DNA of 64,000 bases, from assembly GCF_030719295.1 (NCBI RefSeq), contig NZ_CP120997.1, positions 744,001-808,000 of the forward strand, written 5' to 3'. The notes under the pieces are model-generated. The model did no database searches, was not told where the DNA came from, and saw only the letters and a list, made by a program, of their open reading frames with translations. Both the position numbers and the translations under genes were made by a program. Source of the DNA: Streptomyces sp. Mut1 (lineage in GTDB: Bacteria > Actinomycetota > Actinomycetes > Streptomycetales > Streptomycetaceae). How positions within the stretch are numbered: the stretch's first letter is position 1; every line of letters begins with the position of its first letter. Shown in pieces: positions 52,316 to 61,115 of this stretch.

Positions 52316-53125
52316 TCAGTAGGTGGCGGCCGCCCACACCAGCGCGGCCGCCACGGCCAGTGCGTAAGCGCCCACGGCCGTGCGCACGGCGCGCAGCCGG
52401 GTCCGCGTGCTCCAGGAGGTGGTGTCCAGGACGCGGGCCAGCACGGGGAGCACCAGTACGGCGTGCAGGCTCACCCCGTGCAGGGGTTTGAGGGGCGCGG
52501 TGGAGGCGTAACCGGCCAACTGGTGCCCCGTACGCGTCAGATACACGCCCCGCGCGATCATGGCGGCCCCCGAGAGCAGTCCGACGCCGAGGATCGCGAA
52601 GCCGGCCCGCAGGGCGAGGGCCATGCCGGCCGGTCCGTCCGGGCGGCGGGCGAACGCGGCCGCCGTGAGCGTCGACAGGACGGCGACCAGCACCGCCCCG
52701 CCGAAGGCCAGCGACATCGAGACCGCGGTGTCGAAGGGGGTCTCCATGTTGAAGTGGGACGGCACCCCGCGCCAGGCCTGCACGGTGATTCCGGCGACCT
52801 CCAGCACGCAGTCGGCGGCGAACACGCCCAGCAGCACGGCCCGGAGGCGGGCGCCCATCCGCAGGTAGGAGGAGATCCACACGACCGCGAGCAGGGTCGG
52901 GCCGAAGGAGACTCCGAAGGTGATGGGCTTGCGCCAGGAGACCGGCCCCTCCCACGGCCCCCCGTCGACGGCGAGGACGAACAGGTGCAGGAGGCCGGAG
53001 CCGATGAGCAGGGCTCCGGTGGCGTGACAGAGGCGTTCGATCCGCGGCGTGCCGTCACGCCGGGTGCGGGAGCGGGCGGCGGCGCGGACGGGCGGGGCGG
53101 GTGCTGGAGCGGTCCGGTGGTCCAT
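52316..53125 (-). CDS. Polytopic membrane protein, uncharacterized (269 aa)
   Basis: About seven hydrophobic helices after an Arg-rich N-terminus: for example ATGALLIGSGLLHLFVLAV, GVSFGPTLLAVVWISSYL, AVSMSLAFGGAVLVAVLSTL and the final VGAYALAVAAALVWAA. A conserved-looking loop HFNMETPFD lies near residue 130. ATG 53125 is chosen because GGGAG lies upstream; an in-frame ATG lies at 53137. No family name comes to mind. It is separated by 206 bases from the small acidic gene. Confidence 0.8.
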   Translation of the reverse strand: MDHRTAPAPAPPVRAAARSRTRRDGTPRIERLCHATGALLIGSGLLHLFVLAVDGGPWEGPVSWRKPITFGVSFGPTLLAVVWISSYLRMGARLRAVLLGVFAADCVLEVAGITVQAWRGVPSHFNMETPFDTAVSMSLAFGGAVLVAVLSTLTAAAFARRPDGPAGMALALRAGFAILGVGLLSGAAMIARGVYLTRTGHQLAGYASTAPLKPLHGVSLHAVLVLPVLARVLDTTSWSTRTRLRAVRTAVGAYALAVAAALVWAAATY

Positions 53126-53225
53126 GGTGCGGAGCATCTCCCGGGGGCTGCCCGCCCGTCGTCGTACGCGGGAAGGCGGCGGGGGTACGCCGGTCGGAGT
53201 ACCCCCGCCGGTCGGTCCGCCGTGG

Positions 53226-53603
53226 TCAGAGGTCCGTCTCGTCGGGGCCCTCGGCGCCGAACTGCTCGGCGCGCAGGGCCAGGTCCTGAAGCACGTCCGC
53301 CGAGGTCACGTCCATCTGCCCCGCGTCGTGCACCTGCGCCAGCATCGCGAACGCCAGCGTGAACGCGCCGACGAGCTGCTCCACCGCGCCGCCGACCTCC
53401 CGGCCGACCAGGACCACCACGTCCTCGACGGTGGCGTCCTCCGGGATCGCGATCCGCGGCATCGTCTCGTTGAGGAGGGCGGTGACGACGGTGGAATCGG
53501 TGCTGGGGTCGTCGCGGTCGGGGTTCTCCTCCAAGAGCCGGCGCATCTCTCCCGCTTCGGTGAGGATGCCGACCACACGCTTCACGACTTCGCTCTGCTC
53601 CAT
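53226..53603 (-). CDS. Hypothetical protein (125 aa)
   Basis: Acidic helical protein (EQSEVVKRVVGILTEAGEM start, TVEDVVVLVGREVGGAVEQ middle, VLQDLALRAEQFGAEG end) with no signal peptide. Codon choice and composition look like a real gene. ATG 53603 follows TATGCT by 6 bases, so it may be leaderless. It diverges from the universal stress protein gene 106 bases away. Not recognised. Confidence 0.7.
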   Translation of the reverse strand: MEQSEVVKRVVGILTEAGEMRRLLEENPDRDDPSTDSTVVTALLNETMPRIAIPEDATVEDVVVLVGREVGGAVEQLVGAFTLAFAMLAQVHDAGQMDVTSADVLQDLALRAEQFGAEGPDETDL

Positions 53604-53709
53604 CCCGCGAGCATAGGTGCAGGCGGGCCCGGACGGCCTCTCCCGCCTCGGCATCCGGCCAAGGTCCGCCGTAACGTACGCAACAGGTCCGGACGGCGGA
53701 GAGGAACCC

Positions 53710-54576
53710 ATGAGCGGCACCGAGCTTCCCGTGATCGCGGCGGTCGACGGTTCCTCGCACAGCGTGGAAGCGCTGGACTGGGCGGCCCGCGAGGCGGTCG
53801 TACGGGAGCTGCCGCTGCTCGTCGTGCATGTCCGGCAGCTGGGCCGGCGCACCGGGCAGGAGGCGCAGGAGCAGGAGGCGCGGGAGCTGCTGGCGGCGGC
53901 CGTGCGCCAGGTGGCCCGGACGGCTCCCGGGCTGCGGCCCTCGACGCTCGCACCGCTCGACTTCCCGTCGGCCGCGCTGGTCTCGCTGAGCCGGGACGCC
54001 TCGCTCCTGGTGCTCGGTTCGCGCGGCCTCGGCGGGTTCCGCTCCCTGATGCTGGGGTCCAACAGCCTGGCGACGGCCTCGATGGCGAAGTGCCCCGTGG
54101 TGATCGTGCACGGCGGCCGGGCCGGTGACGATCCGGAGCGGGCGTCCGGCGAGGGGGTCCGGGACATCGTCGCCGGGGTCGCCGCCGACGAGAGCAGTGA
54201 AGAGGTGCTGGACTTCGCGTTCGAGACGGCGGCGGTGCGTCCGGGCGCCCGGCTGCGGATCGTGCACGGCTGGACGATGTTCTCGTCGATGCTCTCCGGC
54301 GGTCCGGTCTTCGACCGGGACGCGGCCGCGGACGCGGCGGAGCGTTCGCTGGCCGAGCTGACCGCCGGCCGGCGCGCGGCCTACCCGCAGGTCGAGGTCA
54401 TGAAGGAACCCGTCAACGGCTCCGCGACCCGCACCCTGGTCACCGCGTCAGCGACCGCCGCGCTGACTGTGATCGGGCGGCGGCGGGGCGGCGAGTCCCT
54501 GGGGCTCGGGCTCTCACCGGTGGCGCACACGACGCTCACGCACGCCATGGGCCCGGTCGCCGTGGTCCCCTGCTGA
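53710..54576 (+). CDS. Universal stress protein, two UspA domains (288 aa)
   Basis: Tandem Usp domains (residues about 5-140 and 150-285). The first has VIAAVDGSSHSVEALDWAA and the ATP-type loop GSRGLGGFRSLMLGS; the second has IVAGVAADESSEEVL and GRRRGGESLGLGLSPVAH. The actinobacterial two-domain type often binds ATP and rises in hypoxia or stationary phase under the DevR-like regulator. ATG 53710 has GGAGAGGAA upstream. No DevR-box search was possible here. Confidence 0.92.
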   Translation: MSGTELPVIAAVDGSSHSVEALDWAAREAVVRELPLLVVHVRQLGRRTGQEAQEQEARELLAAAVRQVARTAPGLRPSTLAPLDFPSAALVSLSRDASLLVLGSRGLGGFRSLMLGSNSLATASMAKCPVVIVHGGRAGDDPERASGEGVRDIVAGVAADESSEEVLDFAFETAAVRPGARLRIVHGWTMFSSMLSGGPVFDRDAAADAAERSLAELTAGRRAAYPQVEVMKEPVNGSATRTLVTASATAALTVIGRRRGGESLGLGLSPVAHTTLTHAMGPVAVVPC

Positions 54577-54676
54577 CGGCCGGCCGGCCGGGTCCGCTTC
54601 CGCTGCCCCACACTGGGGAAGTAGTGCGGAACCGGACGGGGACCGACCTGCCGGAGGCGGGACGAGGAGGCGCGGC

Positions 54677-56260
54677 ATGGACTCGTGGGCCGGGTGGCGC
54701 GAGCGGGGCGCACGGATGCTCGACCGGGCATCGTGGCGTGCGGCCGCCGCGCTGGTGGCCGGTGCGCTGCCGGCGCTCGCCTTTCCGGCGCCTTCGCTCT
54801 GGTGGTTCGCCTATGTCTGCCTGGTGCCGCTCCTGTTGCTGATCCGGTCCGCCCCCACGGCTCGCCGGGCGGCGCTCGACGGGTGGCTGGGCGGGACGGG
54901 CTACATGCTCGCCGTGCACCACTGGCTGATGCCGAGCCTCCATGTGTTCATCGTGATCCTGGCGGCCCTGCTCGGTCTGCTGTGGGCGCCGTGGGGGCTG
55001 CTGGTGGGCCGGCTGCTGCGGGGGCAGATGACCGGGGTCGCGGTGGCCGCGGCGGTGGTCGTGGTCCCGTGCGGCTGGCTGATGATCGAACTGGTCCGTT
55101 CCTGGGAGGCGCTGGGCGGCCCCTGGGGGCTGCTCGGAGCGAGCCAGTGGCAGGTGGCGCCCGCGCTCCGGCTGGCCTCGGTGGGCGGGACGTGGCTGGT
55201 GAGCCTGCTGGTGGTGGCGGTGAACACCGCGCTCACCGTGCTGGTCACGCACTCCGCCGCCCGCGCCGCGGCCGTCGTCTCGCTCGTGGTGGGCGCCCTG
55301 GCCGTCGGTTCGGCGTGGATGTGGGCGCCGCGGCCGGAGTGGTCGGGGACGGCCCGGATCGCCGTCGTGCAGCCCGGCCTGGTGGAGGGTCCGGGCAGCG
55401 TGCAGCGGCGGCTGGCGCGCGGCGAGGAGCTGACACGCTCACTGGCGGGGCGGGATCTGGACCTGGTGGTGTGGGGCGAGAGCAGTCTCGGTGTCGATCC
55501 GGCCCGGCGGCCCGACGTCGCGGCCCGGCTCGCCGCGCTGTCGCGGACGGTGGGCGCCGACCTGCTGGTGAACGTGGACGCCCGGCAGACCGATGGGGCG
55601 GGGCGGACCGGGATCTTCAAGTCCGCGGTCCTGGTGGGTCCGCGCGGGCTGACCGGGGACCGTTACGACAAGATGCGGCTCGTCCCGTTCGGCGAGTACA
55701 TCCCGGCCAGGTCGGCTCTCGGCTGGGCGACCTCGATGGGCCGGGCGGCGGGTGAGGACCGGCTGCGCGGCACGGGTCCGGTGACGATGCGGCTGCCCGG
55801 AGCGGACGGCCTGCGGCTCGGCCCGCTGGTCTGCTTCGAGTCCGCGTTCCCCGACATGAGCCGCCGGCTCGTCCGGGACGGGGTCCAGCTCCTGGTCGCC
55901 CAGTCCTCCACGTCGTCGTTCCAGCAGGGCTGGGCCCCCGGCCAGCACGCCTCGCTCGGCGCGCTGCGGGCGGCGGAGAGCGGCCGCCCGATGGTGCACG
56001 CCACCCTCACGGGCGTGAGCGCGGTGTACGGCCCCCGGGGCGAGGCCGTCGGCGCCCCGCTCGGTACGGACACCAGCGGCACCGCGGTGTACGGGGTGCC
56101 GCTGGCCCGGGGCACGACGCTGTACGTACGCCTGGGCGACTGGCCGCTGTACGGGGCGCTGGGCGTGCTGGCCGTGTACTGCGCGTTCGAGGGCGTACGG
56201 GCTCTGCGCGGCCGGGGGCGTACGCGGGCGGTGGGGGTGGCCGCCTCCGCCGGATCCTAG
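54677..56260 (+). CDS. lnt: Apolipoprotein N-acyltransferase (527 aa)
   Basis: N-terminal membrane region (about residues 15-205, six to eight helices) followed by an extracytoplasmic nitrilase domain with the catalytic Glu in VVWGESSLG, Lys in YDKMRLVPFGEY and Cys in VCFESAFPDMS. It acylates the N-terminal Cys of lipoproteins. GAGGAGG lies upstream of ATG 54677. Streptomyces has more than one Lnt; this is one copy. The gene ends at a long inverted repeat, convergent with an oxidoreductase gene. Confidence 0.95.
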   Translation: MDSWAGWRERGARMLDRASWRAAAALVAGALPALAFPAPSLWWFAYVCLVPLLLLIRSAPTARRAALDGWLGGTGYMLAVHHWLMPSLHVFIVILAALLGLLWAPWGLLVGRLLRGQMTGVAVAAAVVVVPCGWLMIELVRSWEALGGPWGLLGASQWQVAPALRLASVGGTWLVSLLVVAVNTALTVLVTHSAARAAAVVSLVVGALAVGSAWMWAPRPEWSGTARIAVVQPGLVEGPGSVQRRLARGEELTRSLAGRDLDLVVWGESSLGVDPARRPDVAARLAALSRTVGADLLVNVDARQTDGAGRTGIFKSAVLVGPRGLTGDRYDKMRLVPFGEYIPARSALGWATSMGRAAGEDRLRGTGPVTMRLPGADGLRLGPLVCFESAFPDMSRRLVRDGVQLLVAQSSTSSFQQGWAPGQHASLGALRAAESGRPMVHATLTGVSAVYGPRGEAVGAPLGTDTSGTAVYGVPLARGTTLYVRLGDWPLYGALGVLAVYCAFEGVRALRGRGRTRAVGVAASAGS

Positions 56261-56262
56261 AG

Positions 56263-56331
56263 CCGGCGTCACGTCCCCGTATGCCGCCGCGCGACCCGTC
56301 CTCCTGGCGAACGACGGGGATGTGACGCCGG
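56263..56331. repeat. Long inverted repeat between convergent lnt and oxidoreductase genes
   Basis: Eighteen-base arms (56263-56280 and 56314-56331), one mismatch, with a 33-base loop, between the two stops. One arm contains GTCACATCCCCGTCG in the minus-strand reading, matching the arm GTCACATTCCCGTC at 39490-39504, so the two elements look related. It should act as a bidirectional terminator. Confidence 0.7.
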
Positions 56332-56338
56332 ACAGCCC

Positions 56339-57238
56339 TTAGGCGACGTCCAGGTCGCGCAGGACGCGCTCGCACAGTTCGTGGGTCTCCAGGGCGTCCC
56401 TGGCGCTGAGCTGCCTGCCCTCGCGTACGGCGTCCAGGAACGCCAGCACGCTCTGCTCGATGCCGCGCTGACGGGCCACCGGCACCCAGTCGCCGCGCCG
56501 CTGCACGGTCGGCTGTCCCTGGTGGTCGATGACCTCCGCGAGGTTGAGGACCTCGCGCTTGGTGTCCTGCCCGGAGACTTCGAGTCGCTCCTCGGTGGAG
56601 CCGCTGAGCCGGTTCATCGCGCCGATGGCCGTGAAGCCGTCACCGGACAGCTGGAGCACGACGTGGTGCAGCAGACCGTCGGCCAGCCTTCCGCTCACCA
56701 CGGTGCGCTCGACCGGTCCCGGCACGAGGAAGCGCAGTGTGTCCACGACGTGGATGAAGTCGTCCAGCACCATGGCCCGGGGCTCCTCGGGGAGCCCGAC
56801 CCGGTTCTTCTGCATGAGGATCAGCTCGCGCGGCTGCTCCGCGCACTGCGCGTACCCCGGTGCCAGCCGCCGGTTGAAGCCGACCGCGAGGCCGACGCCG
56901 CGCGCCTCGGCGAGCTCCACCAGGCGGGTGGACTCCTCCAGGGTGTACGCGAGGGGCTTGTCCACGTAGGTCGGGACGCCCGCTTCGAGCAGCCGGCTCG
57001 CGATCTCGGGGTGCACGGCGGTCGGCGCGTGCACGAACGCCGCGTCCAGCCCCTGGGCGAGCAGCGAGTCGAGGTCCCGGTGGCACTGCCCGGCGGGGAT
57101 GCGGTGGGCGGCTGCGACCGAGGCCAGGGTGGCCGGGGTGCGGGTCTGCAGATGCAGTTCGACCTCCGGCAGGGTGCCGAGTACCGGCAGGTACGCCTTC
57201 TGCGCGATGTCGCCGAGCCCGATGCAGCCGACCTTCAC
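56339..57238 (-). CDS. Gfo/Idh/MocA family oxidoreductase (299 aa)
   Basis: NAD(P)-dependent Rossmann domain (residues 1-115, GCIGLGDIAQKAYLP at the N-terminus) with the catalytic-type Lys in TYVDKPLAYTLEE (DKP for the usual EKP), then the C-terminal substrate domain. GTG 57238 has GAGAGGA upstream. The family oxidises sugars, inositols and similar alcohols; the substrate is not predictable. It ends in a repeat shared with lnt. Confidence 0.9.
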   Translation of the reverse strand: MKVGCIGLGDIAQKAYLPVLGTLPEVELHLQTRTPATLASVAAAHRIPAGQCHRDLDSLLAQGLDAAFVHAPTAVHPEIASRLLEAGVPTYVDKPLAYTLEESTRLVELAEARGVGLAVGFNRRLAPGYAQCAEQPRELILMQKNRVGLPEEPRAMVLDDFIHVVDTLRFLVPGPVERTVVSGRLADGLLHHVVLQLSGDGFTAIGAMNRLSGSTEERLEVSGQDTKREVLNLAEVIDHQGQPTVQRRGDWVPVARQRGIEQSVLAFLDAVREGRQLSARDALETHELCERVLRDLDVA

Positions 57239-57385
57239 AGAGTCTTCCTCTCGCTGGAGGGCGCCGTACGCCGCGGTCCCGTCGGCGCGCCGTCCGGCAG
57301 CATACGCGGGCGCGTGATCACTCGTGCGGGCCAATCCCGGCATTCCGGCCCACCCGGGGGCGGTTCCGCACCCAGAGTTGACCAG

Positions 57386-57838
57386 GTGCAGCGAACCAGA
57401 ACCACCGTGAAGCTCCTGGCCGGGGTGGCGATCGCGGCCCTGTCGGGGTGTATGTCCGTCCAGCCGCAGCCGGCCGCGCCGCCGCGCCCGGAGACCAGCC
57501 GGCCGGCCCACGACCTCTCCCCGCAGACCGCCCGGCCCCCGGTCCACGACACCCTGGAGGCGGCGCCGAAGGCGAAACCCTCCGCCGCCCCGTCCGCCGC
57601 CTCCCACCGCCCGGCGGCGCCCCCTGCCGCGCGGCCCGGCGGGCCCGGCACTCCGCGACAGCGGGGCGGCGGCGCGCCGGCCAAGCCCCAGCCGCCCCGG
57701 GCCGTCCCCTCCGTACCGGCCCCCGCCCTGCCCGCGCCCGTCACCGGGAACGGGGTGTGTGCCCTGGGGCGGGGGTACGGGAACTGGCCGGCGGGCAGCC
57801 CGCAGTCCCGGATCTGCGACGACACGTACGGCCGGTGA
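57386..57838 (+). CDS. Small Pro-rich lipoprotein (150 aa)
   Basis: Signal peptide with lipobox LSGC (Cys near residue 22), then a long Pro/Ala/Arg-rich region, and a distinct C-terminus with two Cys in VCALGRGYGNW and RICDDTYGR. GTG 57386 gives the start QRTRTTVKLLAG. Small lipoproteins with such a Cys-flanked tail recur in Streptomyces as I remember; role unknown. Diverges from the oxidoreductase gene 147 bases away. Confidence 0.82.
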   Translation: MQRTRTTVKLLAGVAIAALSGCMSVQPQPAAPPRPETSRPAHDLSPQTARPPVHDTLEAAPKAKPSAAPSAASHRPAAPPAARPGGPGTPRQRGGGAPAKPQPPRAVPSVPAPALPAPVTGNGVCALGRGYGNWPAGSPQSRICDDTYGR

Positions 57839-57871
57839 CGGGAGGGCGGCGACGGGCCACGGGGGCGCGCG

Positions 57872-58357
57872 TCACCACTCCCGCAGCCGCCGCTCCAGCC
57901 TGCCGATGGCCGCGCGGACGCCTCCCCCGTATCCGTCGTCCGCGCCGTCGTCCGCGAGCACGTCCGAGGCCGCCCTGGCCCGGTCCAGATGGAGCCGGGC
58001 GGCCGCGGGGCGACGGAGCTTCACGTAGTCCGCCGCCAGGTTGAGGTGCAGCGAGGGGTAGAAGGCGCGCACCGCGAGCGCGTCCCGGTGTCCTGCCGCG
58101 CGCGCGTCGGTCAGGGACCGGGCGGCGGTCAGCGCCCGGAGGTCCCAGGCCAGCTCGTCGGCCGGGTCGTCCTGCGTATCGGCCAGGTAGTGCGCCAGCG
58201 TGCAGCGGTGCAGCGCGTCACCGTCCTCGCCGATCTCCGCCCAGAGCGCGCCGAAGCGGTTGCGGGCCTCTTCGCGGTCGCCACCGTGCAGCAGCATGAC
58301 CGCCTGGCCGATCCTGGTCATGAAGACGTCCTCCGACATCTCCTGCTGCTCCGTCAC
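57872..58357 (-). CDS. TPR-like hypothetical protein (161 aa)
   Basis: Helical repeat protein with units such as HGGDREEARNRFGALWAEI and HLNLAADYVKLRRPAAARLHL, of the type seen in tetratricopeptide proteins in Streptomyces. GTG 58357 is chosen because AAGGAGG lies 5 bases upstream (58363-58369); another GTG is at 58360 and 58372. No known function. A repetitive element begins 69 bases upstream. Confidence 0.78.
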   Translation of the reverse strand: MTEQQEMSEDVFMTRIGQAVMLLHGGDREEARNRFGALWAEIGEDGDALHRCTLAHYLADTQDDPADELAWDLRALTAARSLTDARAAGHRDALAVRAFYPSLHLNLAADYVKLRRPAAARLHLDRARAASDVLADDGADDGYGGGVRAAIGRLERRLREW

Positions 58358-58425
58358 CACGGCCTCCTTCACACCTCTGCGCCCGCACCCGGCCGTCGCG
58401 GCCGGTCATCCGGTGTCGACGCCGA

Positions 58426-58585
58426 GGGCTGTCCCGCAATTCCTGGCGGGCGCACGACGCCGGCTACGGCACCTCGCCGCGCTGTCGAAACGCCCGAATA
58501 CGTCCAGTATGCGGGTGTCTCTCCGCCTTGCGGTGCACCGCATCCGACGCCGCGCGCTGATCCACCGGGAATGCGGGACAGTCCC
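58426..58585. repeat. 160-bp element with terminal inverted repeats, likely dispersed
   Basis: The two ends (58426-58446 and 58565-58585) form imperfect inverted repeats sharing CTGTCCCGCA and TTCC. Inside are the palindrome TGCGGTGCACCGCA (58529-58542, perfect) and a CCCGAATAC/GTATGCGGG structure around 58493-58515. It carries no ORF and lies between two unrelated genes. From memory this sequence recurs in other Streptomyces, which would make it a MITE-like or structured RNA element. A genome search is needed. Confidence 0.6.
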
Positions 58586-58632
58586 TGGCCGCCGGGGCGG
58601 GCGATCACGGTGAGGCTCGGCCCACGGGCGGC

Positions 58633-59316
58633 TCAGCCCAGGTCGGGGATGCGCCAGTCGATGGGCTGGTGGCCCTGCTGGGCGACGGCCTCGTTTATCC
58701 GGGTGAACGGGCGGGAGCCGAAGAACTTCTTCGCGGACAGCGGTGAGGGGTGGGCCCCCTTCACCACCACGTGGCGCTCGGTGTCGATGAGCGGGAGCTT
58801 CTTCTGCGCGTAGTTCCCCCAGAGCACGAAGACGGCCGGGTCGGGGTGGGCGGCGACGGCGCGGATCACCGCGTCCGTGACCTTCTCCCAGCCCTTGCCC
58901 TTGTGGGAGTTGGCCTCGCCCGCGCGGACGGTCAGCACGGCGTTGAGCAGCAGGACGCCCTGCTCGGCCCACGGCATGAGATATCCGTTGTCCGGGACGG
59001 GCAGGCCGAGCTCCTCCTTCATCTCCTTGTAGATGTTGCGCAGCGAGGGCGGCGTCTTCACACCCGGCCGGACGGAGAAGCAGAGGCCGTGTCCCTGGCC
59101 CTCGCCGTGGTAGGGGTCCTGGCCGAGGACCAGGACCTTCACCTGGTCGTACGGGGTCGCGTCCAGCGCCGCGAACACCTGCTCCCGGGGCGGGTAGACC
59201 GGTCCGGCGGACCGCTCCTCCTCGACGAATTCGGTGAGCTCCTTGAAGTACGGCTTCTGCAGCTCTTCGCCGAGGACGCCGCGCCAGGACTCGGGCAGCA
59301 GGTCGGTGTCGGTCAC
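58633..59316 (-). CDS. ung: Family-1 uracil-DNA glycosylase (227 aa)
   Basis: Removes uracil from DNA in base-excision repair. The water-activating Asp is in LGQDPYHGEGQ (residues about 60-70), LCFSVRPG follows, and HPSPLS provides the His loop. Length is normal. GTG 59316 is taken because GGAGG lies 9 bases upstream; the TTG at 59325 would touch it. A Mug-type enzyme is also encoded in the window (11959). Confidence 0.95.
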   Translation of the reverse strand: MTDTDLLPESWRGVLGEELQKPYFKELTEFVEEERSAGPVYPPREQVFAALDATPYDQVKVLVLGQDPYHGEGQGHGLCFSVRPGVKTPPSLRNIYKEMKEELGLPVPDNGYLMPWAEQGVLLLNAVLTVRAGEANSHKGKGWEKVTDAVIRAVAAHPDPAVFVLWGNYAQKKLPLIDTERHVVVKGAHPSPLSAKKFFGSRPFTRINEAVAQQGHQPIDWRIPDLG

Positions 59317-59384
59317 GTGAAACAACCTCCGGTAGCGATCCGTTCTTGCTGCCAGAACCTACCGGGCGCCACTGACAACGAGGT

Positions 59385-59412
59385 GCGTGAGCGGGCCGGA
59401 GCCCGCTCACGC
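59385..59412 (-). terminator. Stem-loop after the substrate-binding protein gene
   Basis: Perfect 12-base arms GCGTGAGCGGGC/GCCCGCTCACGC with a 4-base loop, 5 bases past the stop of the minus-strand gene. Confidence 0.75.
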
Positions 59413-59416
59413 GCGG

Positions 59417-60997
59417 CTACCAGCTGGCCTTGCGGTACAGCTCCCACATCTGCATGACGGTCTGCGGGTCGAGCGCGCGCTCGCCGCCGCCGATGTCCTC
59501 GCCCGCCGCGACGTACAGCTTGCCCTGCCACAGCGGCAGCAGCCGCACGTCGTCCACCAGGATCTTCTGGGCCCGCTCGAACTCCTCGCCGACGGCGCCG
59601 CGGTCGCTGACCTTGCGGGACTGGGGCAGCAGCTGCTTGGTGATCTCGTCCTTCACGTACGGCATGCCGGTGACGCTGTCCTTGCCGACGAACGGGGCGA
59701 TGAAGTTGTCCGGGTCCGGGAAGTCGGGGAACCAGCCGCGGCCGAAGACCGGGTACTCGCCCTTGGTGAAGCCCTCCTGGAAGGTCTTCCAGGGCCTGCT
59801 CTTCAGTGTGACGCGGAAGAGCCCGGAGGCATCGAGCTGGCGCTTGAGCTCGTCGAACTCGGGGGCCGTGGACGAACCGTAGCGGTCGGTCGTGAACCAG
59901 AAGGTCAGCGGGACGGGCGTGGTGATGTCCGCGTCGGCGAGGATCTGGCGGGCCTTGTCCTTGCTGGGGTCGCCGAAGGTGTCGAAGAAGCTGGTGGTGT
60001 GCCCGGCGATGCCCTTGGGGACCATCGAGTACAGCGGTTCGGCCGTACCCCGGTAGACCTTGGCGACCAGCGCGTCACGGTCCACCAGCTGGGCTATCGC
60101 CCGGCGGACGGCCGGTTTCCCGGCGGCCGGGTCGTCCGGGTTGAAGACGAGGAAGCGGATGTCGGCGCCGACGGACTCCACGATCTGGAGCGTGCTGTCC
60201 TTGTCCTGGTTGTCCTCGATGCTGACGACGTCCTCGGCGGACAGACCGCGGTAGGTGGCGTCGATCTCGTTCTTCTTGAGCGCGGCCACCATGGCGCCGG
60301 ACTCCTTGAAGTACCGGATGGTCACGGCGTCGTTCTTGCGGTCGGCGAACCCCTTGTAGTCGGGGTTCCTCACCAGCTCCGAGCGGTCGCCCTGCTTGTA
60401 GGAGTCCAGCAGGTAGGGGCCGGAGCCGGTGACCTTGCCGTCGGTGCGGATCTTGTGCTTCGAGTAGGCGCCCGGCGCCACCAGCGACATGGCCGGGGTC
60501 GCCAGGATGAACGGGAAGGTGGCGTCCGGCTTCTTCAGGTTGAAGATGACGACGTCGTCGCCCTTGGTCTCCACCCGGTCGAGCGAGCCCAGCATGCCGA
60601 CCGGTCCGCCCTTGACCCCGATCTCCGAGATCCGGTCGATGGAGTACTTCACGGCCTCGGCGTCGAGCTTGTCCCCGTTGGAGAACTTCAGCCCCTTGCG
60701 GAGCTTGCACCGGTAGGCAGTGCTGGTGCGGTCGGTGAACCTGCATTCCTCCGCCGCGTCCGGCTCGGGCTTCGTACTACCGGTGGGGAAGCTCACCAGC
60801 GTCTGGAACACATTGCGCATCAGCTCCCAGGAGCCGTCCCATGCCGCTGCCGGATCGAGGGTCGAAGGCTCACTCGTCGTCCCGACGGCGAGCTTCTGAT
60901 CCACGTCCGAGCCGCCGCCGGGCAGCAGCCCGCAGCCGGCGAGCAAGGACAGGGACGCAAGGGCTGCAGCAGCCTGCAGACTGGCCCGGTAGAACAC
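59417..60997 (-). CDS. ABC transporter peptide-binding lipoprotein, family 5 (526 aa)
   Basis: Extracellular binding protein of the SBP_bac_5 (OppA/DppA) family. Lipobox LLAGC near residue 22 anchors it; ESVGADIRFLVFNPDDP and RRAIAQLVDRDALV are family elements, and the length is usual. GTG 60997 is preferred because GAGGAG lies 7 bases upstream; GTG 61003 is alternative. No permease or ATPase genes are adjacent, so it is an orphan subunit. TATCGT at 61031-61036 in the reverse direction may be its -10 box. Confidence 0.92.
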   Translation of the reverse strand: MFYRASLQAAAALASLSLLAGCGLLPGGGSDVDQKLAVGTTSEPSTLDPAAAWDGSWELMRNVFQTLVSFPTGSTKPEPDAAEECRFTDRTSTAYRCKLRKGLKFSNGDKLDAEAVKYSIDRISEIGVKGGPVGMLGSLDRVETKGDDVVIFNLKKPDATFPFILATPAMSLVAPGAYSKHKIRTDGKVTGSGPYLLDSYKQGDRSELVRNPDYKGFADRKNDAVTIRYFKESGAMVAALKKNEIDATYRGLSAEDVVSIEDNQDKDSTLQIVESVGADIRFLVFNPDDPAAGKPAVRRAIAQLVDRDALVAKVYRGTAEPLYSMVPKGIAGHTTSFFDTFGDPSKDKARQILADADITTPVPLTFWFTTDRYGSSTAPEFDELKRQLDASGLFRVTLKSRPWKTFQEGFTKGEYPVFGRGWFPDFPDPDNFIAPFVGKDSVTGMPYVKDEITKQLLPQSRKVSDRGAVGEEFERAQKILVDDVRLLPLWQGKLYVAAGEDIGGGERALDPQTVMQMWELYRKASW

Positions 60998-61040
60998 GTG
61001 CACGCTCCTCGATCAGCCATGGGTCGGCAGACGATACCGC

Positions 61041-61080
61041 AGCGCCCCGCCGGGTCAATCGACCGGTCCGGCAGGGCGCT
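61041..61080 (-). terminator. Stem-loop after the SDR pair
   Basis: AGCGCCC at 61041-61047 pairs with GGGCGCT at 61074-61080, with further GCCGG/CCGG pairing inside; it lies 36 bases past the stop of the SDR gene on the minus strand. Confidence 0.5.
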
Positions 61081-61115
61081 TGAGGCAATCAGGGCCATAT
61101 CGGCCCAGGCCGATC

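Noticed and set aside
54606..54618. Small hairpin CCCCA-CAC-TGGGG after the universal stress protein gene
   Set aside because: Only five base pairs; it is not convincing as a terminator.
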